This document shows, one piece after another, positions 26,425 through 36,016 of a stretch of DNA of 64,000 nt (position 1 is its first letter; each line of letters opens with the position of its first letter). Under the pieces are notes generated by a model, which was not told the DNA's origin, did not search any database, and saw only the letters and a list, made by a program, of their open reading frames with translations. The stretch lies in contig NZ_JACHCE010000004.1 of NCBI RefSeq assembly GCF_014200605.1, positions 124,001-188,000 of the forward strand, in the 5' to 3' direction. This stretch comes from Pedobacter cryoconitis. Lineage in GTDB: Bacteria; Bacteroidota; Bacteroidia; Sphingobacteriales; Sphingobacteriaceae. The position numbers were made by a program, and so were the translations under genes.

Positions 26425-27987
26425 CTATAGTCTTTGCAGATCTAAATCCTGAAAGTCAAAGCTAAAATCAATACTGGGAGAAATCCCCCTCATTTTAATA
26501 CTTTGTGCTTTCCCCTCTTCATCAAGACTGAAGACGGCAAAAGCATCAGCATTCTGGTCCTGATAATCCCATTTGATTGCGAAAGCATTTGCTTTATAAA
26601 AAGACATTGGTCCTGTGAGTTTTGGGGAACGGTACGACTTAAACCAAAGCTGCTTTCCCTTTAGAAAGATTTCAACCTTACCAAACCATTTATCTGCATA
26701 AATCCCAACATAGCTGGCAGGATCTATTTTTTGTTTACTGGAAGCAGCGACTACTTTCCATACGTCTTTAGAGACACCATTTATATCAAATTTCTCGGCC
26801 TGTGTGCGTTCATAGATAACGTCTGTCCATTTTCTATCTGCTAAGCCCAGATAACTGTCTCCAATGGTGTTAGCTATTGCAGAAAATAGTAAAGCTCCCC
26901 CATCTGCTGTATTAGTTAAGATGATAATTCCTAAATTTAAGTCAGGATACAGATTCGTAAATGATAACATACCAGGTAATCCACCACTATGTGAAACATG
27001 AAAACTCCCTTTTTTATCATCCAAAAACCAACCCAGGCCATAGCCGCTAAAATGAGAATTGTAAACTGGATTTCTACTAGTCTCCATCACTGTATGGATA
27101 GTCCACATTTCCTGATGATTAGCCTCAGAAAAAAGCTTTTTATCCAGTTTTTCACCATATTTACCCTTATTCAAATGTACCAGCATCCATTTGCAGATAT
27201 CATTTGAGCTTGAATAAATCCCCCCCGCAGCTCCATTGATCTGATCTCCAAAGCTTTCTATTTGCTTAAGCCTGCCATCTTCTTCTGAATGCGGCATGGC
27301 CAGATTACTTCTGTCCTTCAACGAGGCGAAAGAAGAATAACTACGATCCATACTTAAAGGTTTTAGAATACGGCTTTGAACAAATTCTTCCCAGCTCATT
27401 CCACTCACTTTGGCTATGACTTCTCCGGCCACAATGTATAAAAGGTTATCATAGTCAAATTTGGTTCTGAATGCAGTTTTAGGCTGGAAATATTGAAAAC
27501 TGGAATATATATCCTTAATCGTAAAATCACTGCCATTGGGAAAAATCATCAGATCTCCGACACCAAGTCCCAAACCACTGCGATGCGTTAGTAAATCCTG
27601 AATATTGAAATTCTCTGTTACATAATCATTATACATCTTAAATTCCGGAATATGATCTTTGACTTTATCTGTCCAGGATAATTTCCCCTCATCTACCAAA
27701 ATGGAAAGAGCTGCTGTAGTAAAGGCCTTACTATTCGAACCAATCGCAAACTGCGTATTTTCATCTACTTTTTCTTTGGTCACAATTGATTTAACCCCAT
27801 AACCTTTACTGTAGAGGATTTTACCGTCCTTTACAATCCCAACTGAAACGCCAGCCACATTAAACTTTTTCATTGCATTTTCTACCAGGGAATCTATTTT
27901 TACTGATGATAACTGAGCGTTTGCCACATTACAACAAGTAAATACAGCTAATAAAATAAAAATCAGTTTAAGGTAAGCTCTGTTCAT
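26425..27987 (-). CDS. secreted serine hydrolase (beta-lactamase class C-like) with C-terminal DUF3471-like domain
   Basis: The 520-residue protein has a signal peptide (to VANAQ) and a full S12/class C domain: Ser84-x-x-Lys87 (GSNSK), Tyr179-Asp-Asn181 and His333-Ser-Gly335 (SHSGGLPG). Residues about 420-520 form a separate beta domain (YVGIYADKWFGKVEIF) like DUF3471, common in these peptidase/esterase proteins. Substrate unknown; a D-amino-acid peptide or ester is likely. It is a lone gene with a terminator of the upstream aldehyde dehydrogenase gene 20 bases before its start, so it needs its own promoter very close to, or reading from, that hairpin. Confidence 0.9.
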   Translation of the reverse strand: MNRAYLKLIFILLAVFTCCNVANAQLSSVKIDSLVENAMKKFNVAGVSVGIVKDGKILYSKGYGVKSIVTKEKVDENTQFAIGSNSKAFTTAALSILVDEGKLSWTDKVKDHIPEFKMYNDYVTENFNIQDLLTHRSGLGLGVGDLMIFPNGSDFTIKDIYSSFQYFQPKTAFRTKFDYDNLLYIVAGEVIAKVSGMSWEEFVQSRILKPLSMDRSYSSFASLKDRSNLAMPHSEEDGRLKQIESFGDQINGAAGGIYSSSNDICKWMLVHLNKGKYGEKLDKKLFSEANHQEMWTIHTVMETSRNPVYNSHFSGYGLGWFLDDKKGSFHVSHSGGLPGMLSFTNLYPDLNLGIIILTNTADGGALLFSAIANTIGDSYLGLADRKWTDVIYERTQAEKFDINGVSKDVWKVVAASSKQKIDPASYVGIYADKWFGKVEIFLKGKQLWFKSYRSPKLTGPMSFYKANAFAIKWDYQDQNADAFAVFSLDEEGKAQSIKMRGISPSIDFSFDFQDLDLQRL

Positions 27988-28005
27988 TTAATTATGGATT
28001 ATAAA

Positions 28006-28038
28006 AAAGGGCATCAGGATTGTTTCCTGATGCCCTTT
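28006..28038 (-). terminator. terminator after the aldehyde dehydrogenase gene
   Basis: GGGCATCAGGA (28009-28019) pairs with TCCTGATGCCC (28025-28035), flanked by A6 on the plus strand, giving a U-tract for minus-strand transcripts. Confidence 0.75.
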
Positions 28039-28062
28039 AAATATACGATATAAATTCTCTTT

Positions 28063-29421
28063 CTACTTAGCTGCCGCTTTCATTTTTTGAAGTTTTTCTT
28101 CGGTATGCGGAGAATATTTAATATCAGGATCTTCTACAAGGGCTTTGTCAAGAACCCCTTTATAATGTGAAAATGCCCTGAACCCCGCTTCTCCATGATA
28201 ATTTCCCAATCCACTTGCACCTACACCGCCAAAAGGAAGATTACCATTAGTGATATGCATAATTGCCTCGTTTACACAACCACCACCAAAAGAAATTTCT
28301 CTAAGCACCTTTTTCTTAATAGTTTCATCCTGAGTAAATAAGTACAAGGCTAAAGGTTTTGGCCGGTCTTTTATTTCTTTAATCACAACATCCAGATCGT
28401 CAAAAGTCATGACCGCCATAATTGGCCCGAATATTTCATCTTTCATCACCTTGTCATCCCAGCTCACCTGGTGTAAAACTGTTGGCTCAATAAAACGGGC
28501 ATCTACATCGTAATTGCCTCCGGTATAAACTTTCGAGGGATTAATCAACCCCGAAACACGTTCCGTATTTCTTTCATTAATAATGTTCACGAAATTACCG
28601 TTCTCCAGTTTATAATCAGCTTTTTCTATCTCTTTGGCCACTTTTTGTAAAAAGGCTTCTTCTATACTTTTATGTACATACACATAATCTGGCGAGATAC
28701 AGGTCTGGCCAGAATTGAGATATTTAGCCCAAACCAATCTTCTTACCGATATATCCAGGTCACTGTCCGGCATGATAATAACCGGACTTTTACCCCCCAG
28801 TTCAAGTACAACCGGAGTAAGGTTTTTGGCTGCTGCCTGATAAATTATTTTTCCTACAGGTACACTTCCGGTAAAAAAGATAATATCAAATTTCTGCTCC
28901 AATAATGCAGTTGTTTCTGCTATACCACCTTCTACCACATAAAAATATTGCGCTTCAAAGTTTTCATTGATCAGCCTGGCCATTACTGCACTGCAGTTTG
29001 CAGTCAGTTCACTTGGTTTTAAAATAACCGTACAACCTGCAGCAATAGCAGCAACAACTGGTGCTAATGAAAGCTGGTATGGATAATTCCATGGCCCGAT
29101 GACAAGACTTACACCCAATGGTTCTGGGATAAGATAACTGGCAGCTGGTTCATTTCTTGAATTAGTAGCCACAGGTTTTATAGCAGACCATTGATCAAGG
29201 TCTCTTATTGCAATCTTTATTTCCTCATATACTGCTGCAAATTCAGTTTGAAATGTTTCAAAAGGAGATTTTCCATAATCCTTAAGAATAGCTTCTTCCA
29301 ATAACTTTTCATTAGAAACTAATAAGTTATATAGTTTATTTAATTGTTCAATCCTGAAAGTAACAGATTTTGTAATATTGGTATTAAAATAGTCTAACTG
29401 ACTTTTCACTAATTTTTCCAT
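28063..29421 (-). CDS. aldehyde dehydrogenase family protein
   Basis: The 452-residue protein lacks a signal peptide and has the NAD(P)-binding and catalytic signatures of the short class 3-like ALDHs: PWNYPYQLSLAPVVAAIAAG, TGSVPVGKIIYQAAAK, the Glu motif VLELGGKSPV, and the Cys motif NSGQTCISPDYV. Shorter than the usual 490-500 residues, as is normal for the class 3/fatty aldehyde group, which oxidise medium- and long-chain or aromatic aldehydes. Monocistronic; followed by a hairpin terminator. Confidence 0.93.
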   Translation of the reverse strand: MEKLVKSQLDYFNTNITKSVTFRIEQLNKLYNLLVSNEKLLEEAILKDYGKSPFETFQTEFAAVYEEIKIAIRDLDQWSAIKPVATNSRNEPAASYLIPEPLGVSLVIGPWNYPYQLSLAPVVAAIAAGCTVILKPSELTANCSAVMARLINENFEAQYFYVVEGGIAETTALLEQKFDIIFFTGSVPVGKIIYQAAAKNLTPVVLELGGKSPVIIMPDSDLDISVRRLVWAKYLNSGQTCISPDYVYVHKSIEEAFLQKVAKEIEKADYKLENGNFVNIINERNTERVSGLINPSKVYTGGNYDVDARFIEPTVLHQVSWDDKVMKDEIFGPIMAVMTFDDLDVVIKEIKDRPKPLALYLFTQDETIKKKVLREISFGGGCVNEAIMHITNGNLPFGGVGASGLGNYHGEAGFRAFSHYKGVLDKALVEDPDIKYSPHTEEKLQKMKAAAK

Positions 29422-29506
29422 AATAGTTATGTAATTGACGTATAAACGAATTTTTCGTCTTACTGATATAGCTTTAACAGAAATTCACTACAAATAGTTC
29501 TAAAAT

Positions 29507-29544
29507 AAATAAGCCGCTTCATTCAGAGATGAAACGGCTTATTG
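29507..29544 (-). terminator. terminator of the GH20 gene
   Basis: An inverted repeat of about 15 bases (AATAAGCCG..TTCAT / ATGAA..CGGCTTATT) with a 6-8 base loop. The single mismatch becomes a G-U pair on the minus-strand RNA, and a T-rich run follows on that strand. Confidence 0.7.
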
Positions 29545-29573
29545 AATAAAATTAAAATATCCAGATCGGGCCC

Positions 29574-32102
29574 TTAGTTTTGAATAGAGGTTGTATTTCC
29601 ACCTCTTCCTTTAGCATTATAAGCTTTAAGCTTAATCAGGCCCTTTTCTTTAATTGGTTTGGTATACAAATGATCTTTAGCAGATGGCTCTTTTCCATTA
29701 GTGGTATAATAAATATTAAATCCTGGAAATTCAGTATTTGCAGATATTTCGCCATCAGTAATCTTTACACCTACCGGCGGGATCCGGTAATTCCATCCGC
29801 CTTCATCTAATTTAGGAAATTCAATCAGACCAACCCTTGTCTTAAAATCAGCGTAACTGTCCTGATAAGCCAGTTCTGATTTAGCTTCGTCTTTTTCCAG
29901 TGCCCATGCCGGATCTTTTGCCCATGCCCGCTCAGCAAAACCTACCAGTCTTGGCAAAAGCATAAATTCAAGCAATTCAGTATTTCTGATCTTTTCTGTC
30001 CATAAAGCAGCCTTTAAACCTAAAATATTAGACTTTCCGAAATCAGTTAACCGGTCTTTTCCTACAAATAAAGATTTAGAGATCGCCTGGCCTCTTCTAT
30101 CTTCCTTTGCATTTTTATAATAGTCATAAGGAATGAAAGAGAAAAGTTTTTCCATATTCACAAAACCCGCCCAGTAATGCCCCGCCTCGGTTAATGAACG
30201 GTTATAGGCCATATCAAGATAGAAATTACTTGAACAGGTTAAAACTACTTTATATCCGCCATTAGCTAAACGGTAAGGTAAATCTTCGGTTCCACCGCCA
30301 ATTACATTATTCCAGACATCAAGTTGTAATGGGTCATTAGCAAATAAAGGATTAGGGACCATCAGCTTGTTCCCGTCTAAATAAGTCTTCATCATTCCGA
30401 ACTCTTCCCAGCCAGAAAGAATGATTCCTTTTGGTTTTAATATGTTTTGCAATTTTCCTACATAATAACCCCATAAATCATCAGTAGATTTCATTTTTGC
30501 CTGTTTTACCAATTCCAGGCACAGCGGAGATTTTTCCCAGACACCCTGCGGAACTTCATCTCCTCCAAAGTGAATCGTTGTTAAAGGAACTCCGGCAGCG
30601 CGGTACATATCCTGTAAACTTTCAGTAACCTTATCCAGAAAAGTATAAACCGAAGGTAGCGCTACACAGACAATATTATCATTCCAGTACTGTGCTGAAC
30701 TGTAAACGGATTTGTCATTGATATCCCTTAAAAGATATTTTTCAGCTTCAGCACGCATTCCCTTAGCCATGAATCTATTATAGCGTGTATCCATTGCCTT
30801 GATAGCAGCTCTGGCATGTCCCGGGGTTTCGATCTCCGGAATTACCTGTATATGTCTTTTTGCAGCATATTTTAAGATCTCAACAAAATCTGCGGTAGTA
30901 TAAAAAGCTTTATTCAGCACTTCTGTAGTATCAGGACCAGAACTATAGGTGGCCTGCAAAGATTTTTCATTGGTGAGTGTATGCCCTCTTTTTGCTCCGA
31001 TTTCTGTTAACTCAGGCAGCGCAGGGATCGCCAGTCTCCAGGCCTCATCATCAGTTACATGAAAGTGGAATACATTTAGCTTATATAAGGCCATCAGGTC
31101 CAGTATCCTTAATACTTCTTCTTTTGGATGAAAATTACGTGCTACATCCAGCATCAGCGCTCTGTATTTAAAACGTGGTGCATCTTTAATTGATACGGCC
31201 GATACAAGGAAAGCTTTTTCATTTTTCACCGGACTATTGGCCAGTATTAAAGATTTCAAAGATTGCAGTCCGTAAAAGACCCCTTCTGCATTACTTGCCG
31301 ACAAGGTAATAGATTGCGGGGTAATCTCCAGCTGATACTCATTTTCTGGCAAATTGGTCTTCACTAATCTGATACTCTTATCTTTTGAAGTGCCGGTAGA
31401 GACAGAAGTTTTGAATTTAAACAGCTTATATAATTCATCTGATAGATAATCGGCCTCTTTTTTAAAATCCGGATCAGTAATAATCGCTGTAGCCTGACTG
31501 ATAGAGAAATTTCCAGAACGGGCTTCATAAAATACAGGTGTAGGCAGAAGTTTTATCAGTTTGTTTTTCTCCAGGGAACTAAATTTGCTGTTCTTATTAT
31601 AGGTATCCAATGGAGTAACGACATTTTCAATGTATCGTTCTACATCTTCAACTACATAATGATCAATTTTAATTCCTTTATCTGGCATGTTATCCCAAAC
31701 AAGGTACAAACCACCCGGAGCGTCAGCAAAATTGACAATTTCATCATTGGCAGGGATATTAAGGACTACAGAATCACCCTTATTTATTTCTTTAAAACCT
31801 TTTCCCGGCCTGATCCGGAAAAGGTCTCCATTGACCTGTTCAACAATGAGCTGATCTGAAGTTTTCAATTCTATATCTTTCATAGAGTTGAAATACAGGC
31901 TCCAGTTACTGGCAGGAAATTTCTGTGCCGACTTGTTCAGAAAAGTAAGTAATGAAAGTGACTGTTTTTTACCGCCGGACTGGTTTTCTTTGAATGTCCA
32001 TTTGACATGGAGATCCTTTACGGGGTAAGAAGTGCTCCCTTTTTGTGCCGCAGCAACTAATGGAAGGAGAAAAGCAAGTAGTAAACATTTTTTAAATCTC
32101 AT
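29574..32102 (-). CDS. beta-N-acetylhexosaminidase, glycoside hydrolase family 20
   Basis: I place the start at the ATG at 32102 (MRFKKCLLLAFLLPLVAAAQ, a standard signal peptide), giving 842 residues; a longer frame to 32153 adds 17 residues before it. Domains in order: a CHB/HEX N-terminal beta-sandwich (about 30-150), the GH20b alpha/beta domain (about 185-310), the GH20 TIM barrel (about 315-680) with catalytic pair Asp515-Glu516 in HFGGDEVPQGVW, and a C-terminal chitobiase-like beta domain (about 765-842). Such enzymes release terminal GlcNAc or GalNAc from chitobiose, glycoproteins or peptidoglycan fragments in the periplasm. Monocistronic. Confidence 0.95.
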   Translation of the reverse strand: MRFKKCLLLAFLLPLVAAAQKGSTSYPVKDLHVKWTFKENQSGGKKQSLSLLTFLNKSAQKFPASNWSLYFNSMKDIELKTSDQLIVEQVNGDLFRIRPGKGFKEINKGDSVVLNIPANDEIVNFADAPGGLYLVWDNMPDKGIKIDHYVVEDVERYIENVVTPLDTYNKNSKFSSLEKNKLIKLLPTPVFYEARSGNFSISQATAIITDPDFKKEADYLSDELYKLFKFKTSVSTGTSKDKSIRLVKTNLPENEYQLEITPQSITLSASNAEGVFYGLQSLKSLILANSPVKNEKAFLVSAVSIKDAPRFKYRALMLDVARNFHPKEEVLRILDLMALYKLNVFHFHVTDDEAWRLAIPALPELTEIGAKRGHTLTNEKSLQATYSSGPDTTEVLNKAFYTTADFVEILKYAAKRHIQVIPEIETPGHARAAIKAMDTRYNRFMAKGMRAEAEKYLLRDINDKSVYSSAQYWNDNIVCVALPSVYTFLDKVTESLQDMYRAAGVPLTTIHFGGDEVPQGVWEKSPLCLELVKQAKMKSTDDLWGYYVGKLQNILKPKGIILSGWEEFGMMKTYLDGNKLMVPNPLFANDPLQLDVWNNVIGGGTEDLPYRLANGGYKVVLTCSSNFYLDMAYNRSLTEAGHYWAGFVNMEKLFSFIPYDYYKNAKEDRRGQAISKSLFVGKDRLTDFGKSNILGLKAALWTEKIRNTELLEFMLLPRLVGFAERAWAKDPAWALEKDEAKSELAYQDSYADFKTRVGLIEFPKLDEGGWNYRIPPVGVKITDGEISANTEFPGFNIYYTTNGKEPSAKDHLYTKPIKEKGLIKLKAYNAKGRGGNTTSIQN

Positions 32103-32406
32103 TTGATTTTTAATTTGGGGAACTAAAAACGAGCAATAACAGGAAAAATTCACAATCTGATCTGTATTGTCATTCTCGAAAAAGGGTTAATGATGAAAAT
32201 TAATTATTTGTCTATAAGTTTATAAATTTATTATTTTATTGCTAATAATCTAATTAAATGCCCTGAAAATTTTCACTATTAACAGCCTTTGACTAATATC
32301 CAGAATCCCCTGACTTATTTAACAGGAGACAATCTCTGTAGCTGGATTTGTTTTGATATTTTTTGCAGATTATTTTATAAATTGCACGTCTTAATAAAAT
32401 AATCTG
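32103..32406. other. intergenic region between GH20 and a small secreted protein
   Basis: AT-rich, with no ORF of coding character. It must contain both divergent promoters. I saw no exact TAnnTTTG box in it. Confidence 0.4.
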
Positions 32407-32856
32407 ATGAAAAAATCTGTTTTGACTGTTTGTATGCTTTTGGGAATAATATTTTTTGCTAAAGCACAAAAAGCACCTCCTACTGCCTCCGAAATGGCAA
32501 CTAAAAGTATAGAGGCCATGGATAAAAAGATAAAAATGAATGCTACCCAGAAAAATGTAATTTATAATTACACATTGGATTTATGCAAGGAGCAAGTAGC
32601 CCTGACTAAAAAACAGCAGGCTGGAATGTACAATGAAGATGATATTTCCAAATTTTACAGGAAACAGAATGAAACCAGCAAGAATATAAGAAATATTTTA
32701 AAAGGTGAACAGCAAACTCAATATGATCAATATTTAGAGGAAATGCTTCGTGGCGGAGATAAGAAGAAGAAAAAAGGAAAACATTCAAAAGAAGAAGAGG
32801 AAGAAGTGGTTACTGGTATTGATGGCTTAAAATTGCCTCCGGCCAGCAATCCCTAA
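32407..32856 (+). CDS. small secreted helical protein of unknown function
   Basis: The 149-residue product has a signal peptide (cleaved near AKAQK, residue 21) and a helical core of about 90 residues (TQKNVIYNYTLDLCKEQVAL to QYDQYLEEMLRGG) that recalls the short Spy/CpxP-like helical repeats often seen in Bacteroidota. It is followed by a lysine run and a glutamate run (DKKKKKGKHSKEEEEEV) and a short hydrophobic end. No enzyme motif. The gene is convergent with the sulfatase-modifying-factor gene, 25 bases between stops. Confidence 0.75.
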   Translation: MKKSVLTVCMLLGIIFFAKAQKAPPTASEMATKSIEAMDKKIKMNATQKNVIYNYTLDLCKEQVALTKKQQAGMYNEDDISKFYRKQNETSKNIRNILKGEQQTQYDQYLEEMLRGGDKKKKKGKHSKEEEEEVVTGIDGLKLPPASNP

Positions 32857-32881
32857 TCCGGGATTGCAGAATAAAGGTGGG

Positions 32882-34096
32882 CTATAGGGATTTCACATTT
32901 TTAACACACCGGAAACCAGTATGGTTAGCGGCAGATCTGTAATCTCCTTTCCCCCTGGTTCCTACCATGTAACGGGTGCAATATTGCTCAGTACACAAAA
33001 AAGAACCTCCGCGCTGTACTTTCTTTTTAATTCCTGGTTCGTCAGGATCAAATCCCTCAGATGGCCCTGCGGGATTTTTTGTAATCTGATGTCCTGTGGA
33101 GGATGTTTCATAAAAATCAGCACGGTACCAGTCATTGCACCATTCCCATACGTTACCGGCCATATCGTATAAACCATAACCGTTGGCAGGAAAACTTTTT
33201 ACAGGCGCAATACCAGCGTATCCATCTGCTGCGATATTTTTATTTGGAAAATTACCTTCAAATATATTAGCCATCCATTTACCCTCTGGCTTTAAGGTAT
33301 TACCCCAGCTGTAAAGATTCCCGGACAACCCTCCTCTGGCAGCAAATTCCCATTCTGCCTCAGCAGGCAATCGCTTACCTGCCCATTTAGCATAAGCTGC
33401 TGCATCTTCCCAGCAGACCTGTACAACGGGGTAATTATCTTTACCAATAATATTACTTTTGACACCTTCAGGATGTTTCCAGTCTGCACCTTTGAGATAA
33501 GCCCACCATTGTATGTAATTATCAAGCGGCACAGATTTTTCTGGCGGAGTAAAAACAAGGGACCCAGCCACCAAATTTTCGGGGGCTACATCCGGAAATT
33601 CTTCTTTCGACGGTTTTTGCTCAGCGACTGTCACATAACCTGTTGCCTTAACAAAAGCAGCAAATTCTTTATTCGTTACTTCTGTTGCATCCATATAGAA
33701 AGCATCCACATGCACCCTGTGGACTGGTCTGGCATCATTCATTCCTTCATGTCCTCCACCATCCATTCCTACAGAGTTTACACCTCCCATACTAAACTCC
33801 CCTCCATTGATATATTTCATCCCTTTGGGTTCATTTATTTCTGCAACAGGTTTATCGGCAATTGTCTCCTTAAATTCTTTTCCGCCTCCCTGCATGAATA
33901 AGATACTATCCGATCGCGTGAAACCGGCCGGCCGGCACATCGCAGCACCATTTGCTGGAAATGTTTTCACTTTGAGTAAGGAGACACTTTCAACATGCCT
34001 GTTTTTTTGTTCAGTGGTCTTTTTATCCTTCTTATTTTCACATGAAAATAAAACAGTTAAAAGAGATAAATAAACAAGATTGAATTTGAATTGCAT
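32882..34096 (-). CDS. formylglycine-generating enzyme (FGE/SUMF1)-like lipoprotein
   Basis: The 404-residue protein is exported as a lipoprotein (lipobox LFSC). From about residue 90 it is a full FGE-sulfatase domain: GGEFSMGG, the VHRVHVDAFYMDATEVTNKEF segment, CWEDAAAYAKWAGKRLPAEAEWE and GNVWEWCNDWY. Unlike most SUMF1-domain proteins it keeps both catalytic cysteines in the GGSFLCTEQYCTRY context (Cys368, Cys373), matching the copper-binding pair of true FGE, which oxidises a Cys to formylglycine in sulfatases. No sulfatase gene lies in this window, so its client is elsewhere or it has another target. Single gene. Confidence 0.9.
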   Translation of the reverse strand: MQFKFNLVYLSLLTVLFSCENKKDKKTTEQKNRHVESVSLLKVKTFPANGAAMCRPAGFTRSDSILFMQGGGKEFKETIADKPVAEINEPKGMKYINGGEFSMGGVNSVGMDGGGHEGMNDARPVHRVHVDAFYMDATEVTNKEFAAFVKATGYVTVAEQKPSKEEFPDVAPENLVAGSLVFTPPEKSVPLDNYIQWWAYLKGADWKHPEGVKSNIIGKDNYPVVQVCWEDAAAYAKWAGKRLPAEAEWEFAARGGLSGNLYSWGNTLKPEGKWMANIFEGNFPNKNIAADGYAGIAPVKSFPANGYGLYDMAGNVWEWCNDWYRADFYETSSTGHQITKNPAGPSEGFDPDEPGIKKKVQRGGSFLCTEQYCTRYMVGTRGKGDYRSAANHTGFRCVKNVKSL

Positions 34097-34161
34097 TTTA
34101 TAAAATCAGATTTGAATTTAGCTAATTATTTGATTTAAGAAAGCACTCCTGAATTAAAATA

Positions 34162-34192
34162 AACCAGTACCTGCTCAATTCAGGTACTGGTT
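34162..34192 (-). terminator. terminator of the encapsulin operon
   Basis: AACCAGTACCTG (34162-34173) and CAGGTACTGGTT (34181-34192) form a perfect 12-base stem with a 7-base loop, 6 bases past the desulfurase stop, with a T-rich run after it on the minus strand. Confidence 0.75.
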
Positions 34193-34198
34193 CTTTAA

Positions 34199-36013
34199 TT
34201 AACGAACATAAAACTGTTTTGAAGATTTTAATCCTCCCACGACATTAACTAAGGTATCAATCTCAGCGCAGGTATTGTAAAATGCAAGGGATGGTCTTAC
34301 TGTAGCCTCTACCCCAAATCTCCTCAAAATAGGCTGTGCACAATGATGACCCGAACGTACAGCAATACCTTCACGGCTCAATGCCTCTCCCACTTCTGCA
34401 GTAGTAAATCCTTCCAGTACAAAGGACAAAACGCTTGTTTTATTTTTTGCTGTTCCGATTGGCCTTAGTCCGGGTATCTGTGCTAATTTTTGACCCGCAT
34501 ATTCCAAAAGATAATGCTCATACTGGTAAATATTGTCAATACCTATTTTCTGCACATAATCAATTGCAGCACCTAAACCTACTGCATCGGCAATATTGCC
34601 TGTTCCGGCCTCAAAACGTGCCGGGGCTTTATGAAATTGAGTATGTTCAAAAGTAACATCCTGAATCATATTACCGCCCCCCTGATAAGGCTGCGTACTA
34701 TTTAGTAAATCTTCTTTCCCATATAAAACCCCAATCCCCGTAGGCCCAAAAATTTTATGCCCGGAGAAAACAAACCAGTCCGCATTCAAATCCTGTACAT
34801 CTGTACGGATATGAGAGACTGATTGTGCGCCATCTGCAAGCACTTTTGCCCCTGCAGCATGTGCCATAGCTACAATTTGTTTTGCGGGTGTTACTGTACC
34901 CAATGCGTTAGAAACAAGCGTAAAAGAAACAAGCTTTGTTCTTGGATTGAGCAATTTAGCATATTCATCAAGCAAGATCTGTCCGTCATCATCTACCGGA
35001 ATAACCCTGATTTTCAAACCTTTCTTTTGAGCAAGTATCTGCCAGGGAACAATATTGGCATGATGCTCCAGGTGGGTTAGAATAATCTCATCTCCCTGGC
35101 CAAGAAACTCATCTCCCCAGCTATTTGCAACCAGGTTAATTGCTTCGGTAGTACCGCGTACAAACACGACCTCATTTGGTGAACGCGCATTGATGAAGCG
35201 TTGTATTTTTTGTCTTGCCCCTTCATAAGCATCAGTTGAACGGGCAGCCAGTTCATGTGCTGCACGATGAATATTAGAGTTTTCGTGTGTATAGAAATAA
35301 TTCAGCCGGTCAATTACTTGTCTTGGTTTCTGCGTTGTAGCAGCATTGTCAAGCCAGATAAGCGGCTTCCCGTTGACCTGTTCCGAAAGAATAGGAAAAT
35401 CATTCCTGACAAGGTTAATATTAAACGAGGGATGTGGTTTCCCGGTTACAATTCCATTCCCATAGCGGGCGGCCTGATGATTATCACCTGCACCAATCGA
35501 AGAGACGAATTGAATCCCTGAAGAAAAGTAATAGGAATTTTCACTTAAAACACCCGAAGGATTAAAAGGTAACTGGGCCGAAGGTGTATATATACTTAAG
35601 CCAGCCAATGCCTTTTGCAATTCTTTTTCATAAGGCTGATCTGATTCAAATGGTAAGCTAAACGGAGAAATTTGCTGAAAAGGGTTAGGTGACTGCCCGT
35701 ATTTTTTGATATTTCCTGAAGGCCCGCCGCTTCCTGCTGTAGATACCGGAACATGGCCAAGTCCCAGGCCATTAGAATCTGGCAGACTGGTTTGCGGATC
35801 TGAAAGATCAATTGCATTTCCCTGATAAATAGCCGAGGGTGAATGATTAAAATCCTCTTCCTGAATTTGATGATTGCTTTGCGGAAGAATCTCTGGTGAA
35901 GACAAAGTTGCTGCACTATAGGTTCCAGGTAATGCAGAGAAATACGCATTCGCCAGCTTTTCTAAGGCATGCACATCTGGTAATCCTTGCGGATTATTCG
36001 TTGCATTACTCAT
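34199..36013 (-). CDS. family 2A encapsulin cargo: cysteine desulfurase with N-terminal targeting domain
   Basis: The 604-residue protein has two parts. Residues about 1-200 are a low-complexity, Ser/Pro/Gln/Gly-rich extension with short hydrophobic islands (LPDVHALEKLANAYFSALPG, ELQKALAGLSIYTP, YYFSSGIQFV), as in the cargo-loading domains of family 2A encapsulin systems. Residues about 200-604 are a SufS-type (group II) PLP cysteine desulfurase: LDNAATTQKP, NSNIHRAAHELAARST, the PLP lysine Lys420 in FSGHKIFGPTG, and the catalytic Cys558 in RSGHHCAQPILRRFG. It removes sulfur from cysteine as persulfide; in this system it works inside the shell and delivers stored sulfur. It starts 3 bases after the shell gene stop. 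Confidence 0.95.
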   Translation of the reverse strand: MSNATNNPQGLPDVHALEKLANAYFSALPGTYSAATLSSPEILPQSNHQIQEEDFNHSPSAIYQGNAIDLSDPQTSLPDSNGLGLGHVPVSTAGSGGPSGNIKKYGQSPNPFQQISPFSLPFESDQPYEKELQKALAGLSIYTPSAQLPFNPSGVLSENSYYFSSGIQFVSSIGAGDNHQAARYGNGIVTGKPHPSFNINLVRNDFPILSEQVNGKPLIWLDNAATTQKPRQVIDRLNYFYTHENSNIHRAAHELAARSTDAYEGARQKIQRFINARSPNEVVFVRGTTEAINLVANSWGDEFLGQGDEIILTHLEHHANIVPWQILAQKKGLKIRVIPVDDDGQILLDEYAKLLNPRTKLVSFTLVSNALGTVTPAKQIVAMAHAAGAKVLADGAQSVSHIRTDVQDLNADWFVFSGHKIFGPTGIGVLYGKEDLLNSTQPYQGGGNMIQDVTFEHTQFHKAPARFEAGTGNIADAVGLGAAIDYVQKIGIDNIYQYEHYLLEYAGQKLAQIPGLRPIGTAKNKTSVLSFVLEGFTTAEVGEALSREGIAVRSGHHCAQPILRRFGVEATVRPSLAFYNTCAEIDTLVNVVGGLKSSKQFYVR

Positions 36014-36016
36014 AGC

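Noticed and set aside
33473-33901. 142-codon plus-strand frame, and 33807-34073
   Set aside because: Antisense to the FGE-like gene, whose domain motifs are complete on the minus strand.
35596-35949. 117-codon minus-strand frame overlapping the desulfurase N-terminal extension
   Set aside because: Same strand, other frame, no recognisable domain; the extension's in-frame hydrophobic islands match cargo-loading regions, so the longer gene is kept.
34199-36013. Ordinary SufS of a suf operon
   Set aside because: No sufBCD or sufE/U genes adjoin; the long N-terminal extension and the shell gene 3 bases upstream point to encapsulin cargo.
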